Source: Agapetus fuscipes
Lineage: Eukaryota; Arthropoda; Insecta; Trichoptera; Glossosomatidae
Reading direction: 5' to 3'
NCBI GenBank assembly: GCA_951799405.1
Contig: OX637332.1
Coordinates: forward strand, 29,116,832-29,180,831
DNA length: 64,000 bases
Shown here: in pieces, positions 41,814 through 52,366 of the stretch
Numbering within the stretch: position 1 is the first letter of the stretch
Layout of the letters: every line of letters begins with the position of its first letter
The notes under the pieces: model-generated
What the model saw: only the letters and a program-made list of their open reading frames with translations
Databases searched by the model: none
Told to the model about the DNA's origin: nothing
Made by a program: the position numbers and the translations under genes

Positions 41814-42345
41814 ACCGGTCCGTAGTCCAGTGGTAACACTTCGAACTCATAAATGGAAGGTTGTGCGTTCGAGTCCCGGCGGAACACAAAAAAATTACCT
41901 TCAAATTTGCCTTTCCCTGAGTTACAAATTCATAAACCTTTACCAAAGACTGGTCATCAAAAGTTCCATCTAGCCTTACAGCAACTAGGCCTTGATTGAG
42001 AATTTGCGCTGTGCGGCAACGAGCAAGCTCGTAAAAAGTCCGGTCGATAGCTCAGTTGGTAGAATGCTTGCATCCCATGCCTAGAGCAAGAGTTCGATCC
42101 CCACCGAGGGTGTCAGAAATGATTTCACGTTTCGGTTTCTATTTCATATCGAAAATAAATACCGGCAAGGTGTACTCAGCCTTCACAAGAAATGAGAACC
42201 AGCCCTACCGGGAGCTGGGAAACTCCCACTTCAACTGAAAGTGGCTGGTGTCAGGCCGGCCCCCTTACCCGTAAAAATGAGTATGTTCACATGCGACCCC
42301 TTTGGGGATAACGCAGGTAAGAAGTTACACTATATAAGTAGCGCA
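41814..42345 (+). repeat. SINE A-B dimer, full-length
   Basis: SINE A (41814-42036) lacks its LINE-type tail. Instead, after GAGCAAGCTCGTAAAAAG it joins directly to a SINE B head (CCGGTCGATAGCTCAGTTGG), which has its own B box (GTTCGATCCCC) and full body. Two Pol III heads lie in one unit. The same junction recurs at 46.7 and 51.4 kb. Confidence 0.85.
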
Positions 42346-42997
42346 ATTGCGTAATGTGAAAGAATTAAGTTTACCTAGAAGGTGATGGTAATGAACGAAC
42401 TTAGTGAAGTATGTCAAGATAGAAATACCTGTATGTTAGTGAAGGAATTTCAGTAGAAACTGTAAAACTGAAAATCCAGCATACAAAAAAAAACATTTAA
42501 AATAAAATGATAACGATTATTTATTTCTTGGGAATTATTTTTGTGAACACACCTTAAGAGTCAAAACATTTTTCAAGATTCAGTTTCTGCAAAGTTGTAT
42601 AGACTTTTGACCTTTCTTCGTTTCTTGAAAACACAATTTGTTTTATGAAATTTTGAACACTACGCAGAGCATTATGTGAATGCTTTTTATTTTGTGGTCC
42701 GTCAGGAATCGAATCCACCACCTTCTGACAAATCGCACTAAGCACTAGACCACGGATCGGTTAATGTTGCTTTTTTTCTAACCTTGCAGCTATTTTATAC
42801 ATGCATTTTTAAGCTAGCATTTTAAAGAAAATGGTGATTATTATAATGAGATTCGTCTGGCTTGGAATTATTTTATTCCCGCCTTCGAATCCATAATAAT
42901 CATTAGTGGTGGAAAGATATTTCGGTTTCGGCAAAAAAAATACTAAATTCAATCTTGGTTTCGGTTTCGACAGTCCATAAGTTATCTTCAGTGTCTA
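42346..42997. other. No gene seen; tRNA-like trace
   Basis: GTCAGGAATCGAATCCACCA (42702-42721) through GCACTAGACCACGGATCGG on the minus strand looks like a decayed tRNA-derived head, otherwise unrecognised. Confidence 0.35.
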
Positions 42998-43257
42998 TGT
43001 ATCTATAATCAAAGTTGCAGAGATATAGTAACATTGAAAATTCATATTAAATGCATGATCACAAACAGACACGTATAGGTTCGCGCTTACACATACCGTA
43101 TGTGGACATACAACATAAAACCCAATCTCAAATGAATATACGCCATGCAACTCTCGCCGACCGACCTTCCCTGAAACAGGGGTGGCATTGGCAAAGTAGA
43201 GCATTTATTTACAATATAGGTAGCCAGCCTAATACTAACCAAAGAGTCAAGGAATTT
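42998..43257 (-). repeat. R230 repeat, full-length
   Basis: Start at 43257 (TTCCTTGACTCTTTGGTTAG), a duplicated GACCGACC near 43158, tail CTATAATCAAAGTTGCAGAG. Confidence 0.8.
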
Positions 43258-43375
43258 AAGTCGTAGCTTACACTTCAGGAAGATGCTCAAAGCAGTCTTG
43301 TTTTCCCGCTAGAGCCCACATGCACCTTTGTAGTGATGTAAATCACAAAAAGGCGCATATAAATCTAGTTAATTA
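43258..43375 (+). mobile_element. CR1/L2-like LINE 3' end, old
   Basis: CACCTTTGTAGTGATGTAAA, TCACAAAAAGGCGCATATAA is a diverged form of the LINE 3' terminal block; about 40 bp of coding trace precede it. Confidence 0.5.
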
Positions 43376-43784
43376 TTACTATTATACACACAAAATATAT
43401 CCTATGGAGAAATCAAACTTCAACTATAAAACTGTCTTGTGTGTCACTAACTTCATGCTCCAGAATGTTCATGTTATGCTTGAGTATTATTTAAAGTGAT
43501 ACTATGATTATTTTTTTTTGGTTTTAACACTTTTAACCAAGTCTGAAATTCGGTTTTGTCTACAATTCACCTTTCGGCCCGGCACTAAATAATTGTATGT
43601 TTCTATAAACCAAGGCTAAACTCCAAATAATAGGCGCATATTATTTCATCAACGCATTTCATAGACTATAAAATTATTCCCGTTGCTTAAAAACACATTG
43701 TGTACTAAAAAAAACATTGTAAAAAATAAACCTAGTGTGTATGTAATAGTATGTATTTACTCGAAAACAATCATATACGAGAGA

Positions 43785-45040
43785 GAATAATTTGTATTTT
43801 TACTTTCTTGCTATAGCCGAAGGCTATAAAAGAAAGTTATGATTTGGTGTGAAAAAAAAATTTCGAGGTTTTCACGGAAATAAGTTGTCCTGGTGCAGGA
43901 CATGCCAAAAAACACTATCTTTCAAAAACGTCCGTCTGTATGTATGTATGTATGTATGTATGTATGTATGTATGTATGTATGTATGTGTGTGTGTCACTT
44001 TCCAAAGTATAAGACCTAGAGATACCAAATTTTGGCTACATCAACTTTTTTGAACATGTATTAAGTATGAATAACATGGCATTACACCAACTTGAAAATT
44101 CAAGATGGCTGCCATACAAAAAAAACATAAAATAGCACTTTTCTCAAAAACGGCTCCAAGAATTTTTCTTAAATTTTCAGAGTTGCCACTAATTAATTTT
44201 TAACTTAATAAATTAGTTATAGCAACACTCTTACTAATCTGTGTCTATGGGCTGCGATATGAAAAAAACAAACGATTGTGATTTTCTCGAAAGTTAAGGG
44301 GTCAACAAAAATATAATGTTCTACAATATTATGGACAACATAAATTTCTACAAATTTACAAAAAAAATTTTTTGAAAAAATAAATATAAAGCACCGTTTA
44401 CACGACCTGAAATTTTAAATCGAAAATATTACAAAAACCTATTAAAATGCAAGATATTTAAATTTGTTTTAAATTTTTTAGAAAGAACAAGCTTATTACT
44501 TTAATTCGTAATCATTTTTTTTTTACTTTTTTGAAAATTCAAGATGGCTTCCGAAGAGCTGAAAATTTAAAATGCGATTTTCTCAAAAACGGCTCCGACG
44601 ATTTTTCTTAATTTTTTTGTGAATCCATTTATATAATAGTGCTATCTAATAATTATAATAATTTCTTCATCATAATCTCGGTTTAGGGAGTTGCCATATA
44701 AAAGAAAAAAATAATGGAAAAATTCTCGGCAGTTAGAGGGTTAATAAAAAAATAATGTAAAACAAATGTAAAACAATAATAATAACCTATATATTGCCAT
44801 CATTATTTTTTCCAAAAAGTGAATCAAAAGTATAGCCGCCATACAAAGTGAAAAATTTCCATACAAAATGTATTAGCAATTTTCTTGGTAGTCAAAGGGT
44901 TAAAAATAGATAAAAGGCTGCCATTCTTAAAATTTTATAAATACCAATAATAATCAGTCGTTACTTTTTCAAAATATAACTAAAAAGTTTACCCACCATA
45001 CAAAGTCCTAGTTTGCATACAGAAGGGTTCAATGACCATC
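43785..45040. repeat. Unclassified repeat with internal microsatellite
   Basis: Begins CTTGCTATAGCCGAAGGCTA (a dyad) and includes GTTGTCCTGGTGCAGGACAT. Two internal blocks repeat: ATTCAAGATGGCTGCC / ATTCAAGATGGCTTCC and TTTCTCAAAAACGGCTCC (44131, 44580). No frame of interest. Class unknown. Confidence 0.5.
43936..43987. repeat. (TGTA)n microsatellite
   Basis: About 13 uninterrupted TGTA units, then GTGTGTGTG. Likely length-polymorphic. Confidence 0.95.
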
Positions 45041-45044
45041 TATA

Positions 45045-45972
45045 ATAATCTAGAATATAAGTTGCAATGAAATATAAACATTCAAAACTAATATGAAATG
45101 CATGCCCACAAACAGGTACGTGTAAGTTCGCGCTTACGAATGCTGAATTTGTACTTACAAATTAAAACCAAATCTCAAATGAACATAAAACCTGCAACTC
45201 TTGCCGACCTTCCTTGAAACAGGGGTGACATTAACAAAGTGAATTATTTTTTACACTTTAGGAGGACTGAGAAATGCGAGAAAATTGAGATAAGACTGAA
45301 TGAAAAAAGAGTGGAGGTCGTGAAAGAATTTGATTATCTGGGAAGCAAGTTTGAGTCGAATGCGAAATTGACGAAAAAATTGGAAAAGCGCGCTAGTAGA
45401 GGAAGAAGTGTAATGGAAACGATTGGAAGCATTACAAGGAATAGGAAACTTACGAAGAATATGAGATTGGCGGTCCACAATGGCATATTGGTTGGTGGAA
45501 GTGAGGCTTAATGAATGTGAGCTGAGTAAAGTATGTAAGTACGGTTGAAATGGCTTACCTGAGAGCAATGGCTGGAAAGACACTGAGTGATAGAGTACGT
45601 AGTGCTTGAGTGATGAACGAGTGTGGTATAAAAGAGAATATGAGAATGAAAGTACAAAAAAGTACGATGAGATGGTTCAGACATCTTGAAAGAATGGATG
45701 ATGAACAACTAATGAAGAAAGTGTACAAAGGAAATGTCAGAGGAAAGCGTGGAAGGGGAAGGCTGAGGAAAGAATGGTTAGACCAAATAGGTGAGATTGC
45801 GAAAGAATGGATCCTGCAGAGTGAGAATAAGAGAAGAGTATGTATGAAAAAGGTGATGACAGCAAAAAGTGGAGGCGCATCTGCGGAGGTACCGGCCACC
45901 CCTAATGAAACGGTGGCAGGATACAGTACAGTACAGTACAGAAATCAGCTTCATACCAACCTATGAGTCGAG
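45045..45972 (-). repeat. R230 repeat split by a LINE
   Basis: Body 45045-45261; the last 30 bp (CTTCATACCAACCTATGAGT) reappear at 45950-45972 after the LINE. Confidence 0.7.
45262..45948 (+). mobile_element. RTE-like LINE, second subfamily, 5'-truncated
   Basis: Coding blocks KEFDYLGSKFESNAKLTKKL, MAYLRAMAGKTLSDRV (frame shifted), MRWFRHLERMDDEQ, RGRLRKEWLDQIGE; ends CCGGCCACCCCTAATGAAAC and a (ACAGT)n tail at 45921-45941. At least two frameshifts. Confidence 0.8.
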
Positions 45973-46004
45973 GATCTTTCTTGTGTAATTGGCGCTTTTT
46001 CCAG

Positions 46005-46085
46005 AGAAGACCAACCTCGCAGAGGACTCTTGAGGTGTGATTCACACAAAACGGCGCTCACCAAATAAATCATCCAAATATTTTT
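46005..46085 (+). repeat. SINE A 3' part
   Basis: AGAGAAGACCAACCTCGCAG, AGGACTCTTGAGGTGTGATT and AACGGCGCTCACCAAATAAA only. Confidence 0.7.
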
Positions 46086-46398
46086 TATTCACTTAAGAAT
46101 TTATATGGCTATTTCCATACTCGCACGGGTATGCAGGTACACACCGCCGTGGAATAAAATTGATTTATTATCGATATATTATATTTTCATTGAAACTGCA
46201 TAAGCTGCTAGATGATTATAGCTTTACATACGTCATACAGTGGGTTAATTTTTGCAAGAAAGTCGAGTGCAGATTCTGTGCAATTTATTTTTACTTGAAA
46301 CCAAGGTTAAAATTTCATACAATCTCGTAAAAAATTGCAAACTTGTGGGCTTTTTTATTTTATGCGGATGCCTTTGAAAACTTGTAAGAATTTTATAA
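46086..46398. other. No gene seen
   Basis: AT-rich spacer. Confidence 0.3.
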
Positions 46399-46399
46399 A

Positions 46400-46932
46400 A
46401 CGCAACGAAAGTAAGCTACACAAATAGTGTAACTTCATGCCGGCGTTTTCCCCGAAAGGGTCGCATTAGTTAGGCGTTTAGAGGGGCTGGCCTCATGCCA
46501 ACCACTTCAGTTGAAGTGGAGGCTTCCCAGCAACCGAGGGGGCTACTTCTCATTTCTTGTGAAGCTTGAGTACACCTTGCTTGTGTTTAATTTTGAGTTT
46601 TGAAATAGACACCGAAATGGGAAATCGTTTCTGCCACCCTCGGTGAGGAACGAACCCTTGCTCTCGGCATGGAATGCAAGCATTCTACCAACTGAGCCAT
46701 CGACTGCACTTTTAACGAGCTTGGTCGTAGCTACAAAGCGCCAATTCTCATCATTCCTGTAAGTCTGGATGGACCTTGTGTGACCGGTCTTTGGCAAAGG
46801 CAATGAATTTTCCAACCCAGCAAAGAGCATTTTTGAAAATACAGATGGTACATTTTTTGTGCTCCGCCGGGATTCAAACCCACGACCTTCCATTAACGAG
46901 TCCAAAGCGTTACCACTAGACTACGGACCGGG
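46400..46932 (-). repeat. SINE A-B dimer, minus strand
   Basis: Minus strand: SINE A head (CCCGGTCCGTAGTCTAGTGG) at 46932, body, then AGCTCGTTAAAAGTGCAGTC joining the SINE B head at about 46712, ending near 46400. Same junction as 42036/42037. Confidence 0.82.
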
Positions 46933-47020
46933 CCATGGGTGTTTTTTTTTGTATACACTTATCAAAACATCAAGTTAGATAACGATCGGTTTTCCTAATT
47001 GTAATACTTGAATTGTAAAG

Positions 47021-47135
47021 TTCCTTGACTAATAGTTTGGTATGAGACTGACTCCCCATGCTGTAAATACTTGGTTCACTTTTGTCAATGCCACCCCCGT
47101 TTCAGGGAAAGGCAGCAGGAGTTGCAAAAAGAAAA
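47021..47135 (+). repeat. R230 repeat cut by a LINE
   Basis: Starts TTCCTTGACTAATAGTTTGG; stops after GGCAGCAGGAGTTGCAAA where the LINE tail begins. Confidence 0.75.
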
Positions 47136-47145
47136 CACCTCTTAC

Positions 47146-47455
47146 CGTAACTCTATCGCCATTCCGCTAGGGGGGGCCAGAGCCTCTGCAGAGCTGCCTC
47201 CATTTCTTCCTATCCTTACATACCTCTTTCAATTCATTCATATCCATTACCTTTTTCATGCATTTTCTTCTTTTACGCTCGCTTTGTACATCCCATTCTT
47301 TTACAATCTCCTCAATCTGATCACTCCATACTTTTCTCGGTCGTCCCTTACCTCTTTTTACTTTCACACTACCTCTGTATACATACTTTGTCAGTCTTTT
47401 CATCTCATCACATTCTTTTGTACCTTATCTTTCACAACCTCTTCATGTCAAAAAA
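47146..47455 (-). mobile_element. RTE-like LINE fragment
   Basis: 3' end at 47146 (minus strand ...GGAATGGCGATAGAGTTACG); coding end RKCMKKVMDMNELKEVCKDR clear; deletion near 47400 removes the FGHVERMND block. Confidence 0.78.
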
Positions 47456-47879
47456 CATCGACCAACTAAAATATTTGTATACCCAAGTTTTTTCTTTTAA
47501 GGTATGGTCTATAAAAAGATTCTATGGAATATTCCGCGCTTCTTCCGATCATTTTGTATTTTTTTCTAAGCAATTCCTCATCGATCAATGGAGCTTCAAG
47601 AGCTGGACGTTTTTAGTCTCGAGTTTCAGTATAATATACTCCGAGTGTTTGCTTTAACACTCCCACAACGTTAAGCTGATTCGCAACAGGCAGTGACGTC
47701 AAGAAATGTTGGTAAACATGTTTTTGAAATGGAAAAAACAAAGTTATCCTGAAATTCTTTGTCACATTAAAAACAATAACAAAAACAGACTCTATGTTGA
47801 CGTCTTTTTCGAAATGAATGAATAAATAAGAAAATGATTTAAAGGAGAAAAAATAATAATAGGTTGGTTGGCTGACCCC
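47456..47879. other. No gene seen
   Basis: Unrecognised. TAAGGTATGGTCTATAAAAA to GTTTGCTTTAACACTCCCAC may be a short element, but I find no second copy. Confidence 0.3.
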
Positions 47880-48310
47880 ACATCTAAATCTAAATCTAAG
47901 CTGCAAAGATGTGTATCATTTGAGATTCATATTAAATGCATTCCCTCAAGCAGACACGCATAATTTCGCGCTCACACATGCCGCATGTGGACCTACACTA
48001 CAAAAACCCAATCTCAAATGAACATAAGCCCTACGACATTTGTCGACCTTCCCTGACACAGGGGTGACATTGGCAAAGTGAAACATTTTGTACAGCATTG
48101 GTGGTCAGCCTCATACCAACCTATGTATAAGTCAAGGAATACAAGCAATTAATTGCATCCAGTTCTACAAACAAACAAACAAACACTAGAAAATCTACAA
48201 AACATCTATAATAATGAAAAATGATTCTTGGCCTTAGCCGCCTACATTACAGATCAGCCGCCACTTTTTTCGGTCCTTACATACTTATTTCATTTCATTT
48301 CAGTAGATTT
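47880..48310 (-). mobile_element. R230 joined to an RTE-like LINE 3' end, second case
   Basis: R230 (47880-48143), then GAATACAAGCAATTAATTGC and the same roughly 85-bp spacer as at 7070-7160, then CTTAGCCGCCTACATTACAG and CGGTCCTTACATACTTATTT, the minus-strand image of a LINE C-terminus. Confidence 0.75.
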
Positions 48311-48454
48311 TCGATATGCTTGTGGCTCATGCAAAACATGTACTGGTATATGCGTAGACACTAAAATATTCATATCAGATTTGAATTTCCAATTTGTGGT
48401 GGACTGTCAGCACACCACGGGTGATACGCGTCACTAGGTAGGTCTGTCACTAAA

Positions 48455-49065
48455 ACCTACTTCAACTTCTTCTTCTTCTTTTTGTGCCACTTTTGTGGCG
48501 ATCATCATAGTTATTTTGATTTTAGATGCTGCTGCTCGAAACAGGGACTGGTGCTTCTGCCGAACCACTGTCGCAGGTTCTTTAGCCACGATGTCCTTCG
48601 GCGTCCCTGAGATCTTCTCCCTTCAATCTTACCCTGAATGAAAAGATGAAGGAGACGGTACTTCTCATTTCTCATAATGTGACCGAAGTACATAAGCTTT
48701 CTCTGCTTAATGGTAGGCAGGAGCTCCTTTGTAGCGCGCATTCGTTGAAGGACTTCTTCATCGGTGACTTGATCACGCCAAGAGATCCGAAGCATTTTTC
48801 GGTAAAGACACATCTCGAATGCTTCAATACGTCTCTCCAGTGCCTGCGTGAGAGTCCATCCCTCCATACCATACAGAGCGATTGGGAAAACGTAGCACCT
48901 CACTATGCGCTTCCGGAGTTCAAGGCTTAAATTTCGGCACAACAGTAATTTTCTCATTTTAGCGAAGACATTTCGGGCTTGCTCTAGTCTGCTTCTGACT
49001 TCTTGACACATGTCCCACTTTTCGTTGACCACACATCCCAGGTACCTGTAACTTCAACAGTAGAT
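48455..49065 (-). mobile_element. LINE C-terminal fragment, another lineage
   Basis: The frame 49032-48511 (173 codons) reads VRSRLEQARNVFAKMRKLLL, CYVFPIALYGMEGWTL, EMCLYRKMLRISWRDQVTDE, MYFGHIMRNEKYRLLHLFIQ, GKIEGRRSQGRRRTSWL. Typical post-catalytic region of an insect endonuclease-reverse transcriptase. Different from both families above. A TTCTTCTTCTTTTTGTG run marks its 3' side. Confidence 0.82.
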
Positions 49066-49145
49066 TATTTATATTTTTTTCCATCCTAGAGTTAGCATGC
49101 AGAAAACGGAGAAAGAATGCCAACGAAAATCTGGAAAGTATAATA

Positions 49146-49370
49146 CATAATCTAACTTGCAAAGATATAATACAAACATTTGTAATTCATATTAAATGCA
49201 TGCCCACAAATAGACGTGTGTGACAAATGCTGCGTGTGCACTTACAAATAAAAAAAAAAAACCTGAAATTAATATAAGCCCTGCATCTTTTGTCGATCTT
49301 CCCTGAAACAGGGATGAGATTGGCGAAGTGAACCACCATTTTTGACAGTAGGGTGGTCAGCCTCTTAATG
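49146..49370 (-). repeat. R230 repeat, third subfamily
   Basis: Start near 49370 with GGCTGACCACCCTACTG; lacks the TTGACTTATAGG block; A-rich expansion at 49248-49261. Confidence 0.75.
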
Positions 49371-50060
49371 TGGTTCACTCTGTAACTTCTGTATTGTCGG
49401 TTTCACGGTTTGGGCGTTAATGGATCACTGAAGCTCCACAGAACCGCAGCCTATATTTATATGGGACTAAGGCCTATTCTCTCGTGTTCTAGACACCTCT
49501 ATAATGGATTTTACCAGAGAGTGCGAGAAGTGCCAATATTTTAAAGCAAGTTACACTTACACAGCAAGTAAACACGCCTAGGCACAATCACAACAACACG
49601 CAGGCCTGAACCTATACATTCGTAAAAGTATTTTTTTTACCAAAAGTAACAATCAATTCGGTTACTTTATTTTTGTGGATAAAACTAGTGTATGAGTGTT
49701 ATCACACAAGTACATTATAATATAGGTCTTCTTATCTCTAGTTTGCTCACAACTATTATGTGTAACTACTCATTTGTGGCTAGCTACTTTAGTTTTAGTT
49801 TAAATAATTAACAATCAACATTACAGAAGATAGTCTGAAGTGTGGACAAATCAGATCAAGACAGCGACAGGCATTTCAAGTCAGAAATATTTTATATTGT
49901 ATAAAATATATGTATAGTATTAGAAATATTTGATACGATGGAATAATATGCCTAAGGAAACAGACAAATTGAAATGTACGTTTCCATGCAATTTTAATCT
50001 ATATTTGATGTTTTTCATTTATCTTTAAATTCGATTTATCGTTCTTGAGTTTATTGACTA
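49371..50060. other. No gene seen
   Basis: Spacer; the translated frames give nothing recognisable. Confidence 0.35.
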
Positions 50061-50070
50061 CCTACCACTT

Positions 50071-50250
50071 GGACCGGTCTGTTGTCCAGTGGCAACACTT
50101 CGGACTTGTAAATGGAAGGTTGTGGATTCGGATTCCAGCGGAGCACAAAAATATACCATTCATATTTCCAAATATGCTCTTCGCTGGGCGCAAAATGCTA
50201 TTGGCGCTTTGTAGCGACGACGAAGCTCGTACACCTCTGCGGCACTACAA
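50071..50250 (+). repeat. SINE A with an internal deletion
   Basis: GGACCGGTCTGTTGTCCAGT head, then CTTCGCTGGGCGCAAAATGC where about 80 bp of body are missing, ending ACGACGAAGCTCGTACACC, after which a different tail follows. Confidence 0.72.
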
Positions 50251-50351
50251 CAAGTGTCATAGACCCCTAGAGTCTCTAGAATCTAAGGAGTCTCCCGCAC
50301 AGGATTTATTAAAAAAAAATTACGGTAGATGTAATCACAAATACGTAACAT
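50251..50351 (+). repeat. Alternative tail attached to SINE A
   Basis: Contains TAGAATCTAAGGAGTCTCCC and GCACAGGATTTATTAAAA, matching a phrase at 18922-18955. Suggests a third 3' tail can join the SINE A body. Confidence 0.45.
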
Positions 50352-50607
50352 ACATATTATCTATAATCTGAGTTGCAAAGAAATATTACATTTAAGATTC
50401 ATATTACATGCATTCCCGCAGGCAGACACGTATAAGTTCGCGCTTACACATGTCGCATGTGGACTTGCCACATAAAAACCTAATCTCAAATGAACATAGG
50501 CCCTGCAACACTTGCCGACCTTCCCAGAAACTGGGATGACATTGGAAAAGATTACTATTTTTTACAGAATGGGTGGTCAGCCTTATATCAACCTATAAGC
50601 CAAGAAA
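50352..50607 (-). repeat. R230 repeat, full-length
   Basis: From TTGGCTTATAGGTTGATATA at 50607 to CTATAATCTGAGTTGCAAAG; all blocks present. Confidence 0.85.
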
Positions 50608-50617
50608 AATAATAATT

Positions 50618-50730
50618 ACCTGCAGCATGTGTAAGCGCGAACTTGCACGTGTATGCCTGAGAACGTGCATTGAGTATAAGCCTTAAATATGCCAGTATAA
50701 CTTTGCAACATAGATTATACTTGATATATT
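50618..50730 (+). repeat. R230 repeat, 3' half
   Basis: GCAGCATGTGTAAGCGCGAA to CTTTGCAACATAGATTATAC; older subfamily. It abuts the preceding copy head to head. Confidence 0.75.
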
Positions 50731-51215
50731 TACCTCCTGCAATATTTATTCATTTACCTGTTGATAATTTATAAGAATTTTTCCTTAATCTTTTATTTTA
50801 CAATTATTATCAATGAAATGTTATTAATAACAATATAATTGGTGTACTGAATCGGTTGAATGCATTTTTATTGTTGTTTTTCTTTCCTTGTTTTTGCATT
50901 ATGAACTAGAAACTTACGCTGCTATTCTTAGACATTTTAGTCGCCCGTTGAGCCCACGCTTTGACAAACTAATGATGTATTTGTATTACGACCTGTCATT
51001 CCAAGATGGCCGCAAGTGAACAGCTGATTAGTCTTCTTACAAATATTACCTAAATTCGATAGGTAAGAATGACCGTGGGGATGAGACTTCAAGCCCAGGC
51101 ATCATTAGTTTGTCAAAGCGTGGGCTCAACCGACGACTAATATGTGTAAGAATAGCCCCGTTAAGGTTTCATCAGTGTACTGACAATGTCATTATGTCAA
51201 ATAATATTAGAAAAT
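50731..51215. other. Spacer holding a foldback pair
   Basis: GCTATTCTTAGACATTTTAG, TCGCCCGTTGAGCCCACGCT, TTGACAAACTAATGATG (50921-50976) recur inverted at 51103-51160. This is a foldback of about 240 bp with 55-bp arms (50921-51160). Confidence 0.65.
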
Positions 51216-51483
51216 TAAACGACCGGTCCGTAGTCCAGTGGTAACACTTCGGACTCTTAAATGGAATGTTGTAAGCTCGGATTCCCGGCGAAACACAAAA
51301 CATGTAGGTACCATTTATATTTTCAAATATGTCGGGTTGAAAATTACCAAAGGTCCATTCAGCCTTACATGCAACTGGGTTCCATGCAACTGGGTCTTGC
51401 ATGAGAATTGTCGCTTTTTAGCGACGACCGTGCTCGTGAAAAGTCCAGTCGATAGCTCAGTTGGTAGAATGTTTTTATTCTTG

Positions 51484-51792
51484 GACCGGTCCGTAGTCCA
51501 GTGGCAACACTTCGGACTCGTAAATGGAAGATTGTTGATTCGAATCCCGGCGGAGCACAAAAATATACCATTTATATTTCCAAATGTGCTCTTCGCTGGG
51601 TTGAAAAATTCATAAACCTTTACCAAAGACCGTTTATCCAAAGGTCCATCCAGCCTTACAGCAACTGGGTCTTGCTTGAGAATTGGCGCTTTCTACAGCG
51701 ACGACCAATCTCGCAAAGGGCTCTTGAGGTGTGATACACACAAAAACAGCGCTCACCAAATAAATCAGCCTAATATTATTTATTATTATTAT
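51484..51792 (+). repeat. SINE A monomer inserted in a dimer
   Basis: Full-length copy close to consensus, with the AGGGCTCTTGAGGTGTGATA tail and a (TAT)n end. Flanks TTATTC-like on both sides. Confidence 0.85.
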
Positions 51793-51870
51793 TCCATGCC
51801 GAGAGCAAGGGTATCAAAAATGATTTCCCATTTCAGTGTATATTTCAAAACCCAGAATAAATACCTGCAA

Positions 51871-52018
51871 TTTACACCTGAATATAGGAGGTACTGCTTC
51901 TCCCGAAACTGGTCGTGTTAAACAAAAAATATAACTCATGTGAATTAAAACAAAGTAATTTTTATTTTAATCTATTAAAATGATCTTTCACAAAGTTACT
52001 GCTAAAAATCTAGATAAT
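51871..52018 (+). mobile_element. Hammerhead-like cassette f, 10-bp target duplication
   Basis: ATACCTGCAA occurs at 51861-51870 and 52019-52028, duplicating SINE B sequence. Inside, plus strand 51877-51919 reads CTGAATA, TA, GGAG-loop-CTCC, CGAAACTGGTC: the hammerhead-like core with one mismatch (CTGAATA for CTGANGA). Confidence 0.6.
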
Positions 52019-52205
52019 ATACCTGCAAGGTGTACTAAGCATTCACAATCAATGAGAACCAGCCCCCTCGGGAGCTAGGAAACCCCGATTTCAACTGAAA
52101 GTGTTTGGTGTGAGGCAGGCCGCCCCCTTACCCGTAAAAATAAATAATTCCCGAATCGCTATATGCCACCTCTTCGGGGATAACCCAGGTAAGAAGTTAT
52201 ACAAA

Positions 52206-52366
52206 ATGTGAAGCTAAGTTGCGTTGCGTAGAGGAAAAAATATTGTTTGAGATACAATTACTTTTTAGATTATAGATTATGTTAAACTTACTTCGTTGAC
52301 GGTCCTTGAAAAGATGTTCGCAACAATTTAAGCATTCACCGAACTTAATCTTTGTTGTTATCAGTT
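52206..52366. other. Unclassified spacer
   Basis: A trace of the R230 tail, TTAGATTATAGATTATG, lies at 52265-52281. Confidence 0.3.

Larger units (their letters stand above)
51221..52205 (+). repeat. SINE A-B dimer with two later insertions
   Basis: SINE A (51221-51436) joins the SINE B head (51440-51480). A monomer SINE A (51484-51792) then interrupts B, which resumes at CCATGCCGAGAGCAAGGG (51793-51870). A 148-bp cassette interrupts it again, and B finishes at 52029-52205. Confidence 0.78.
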
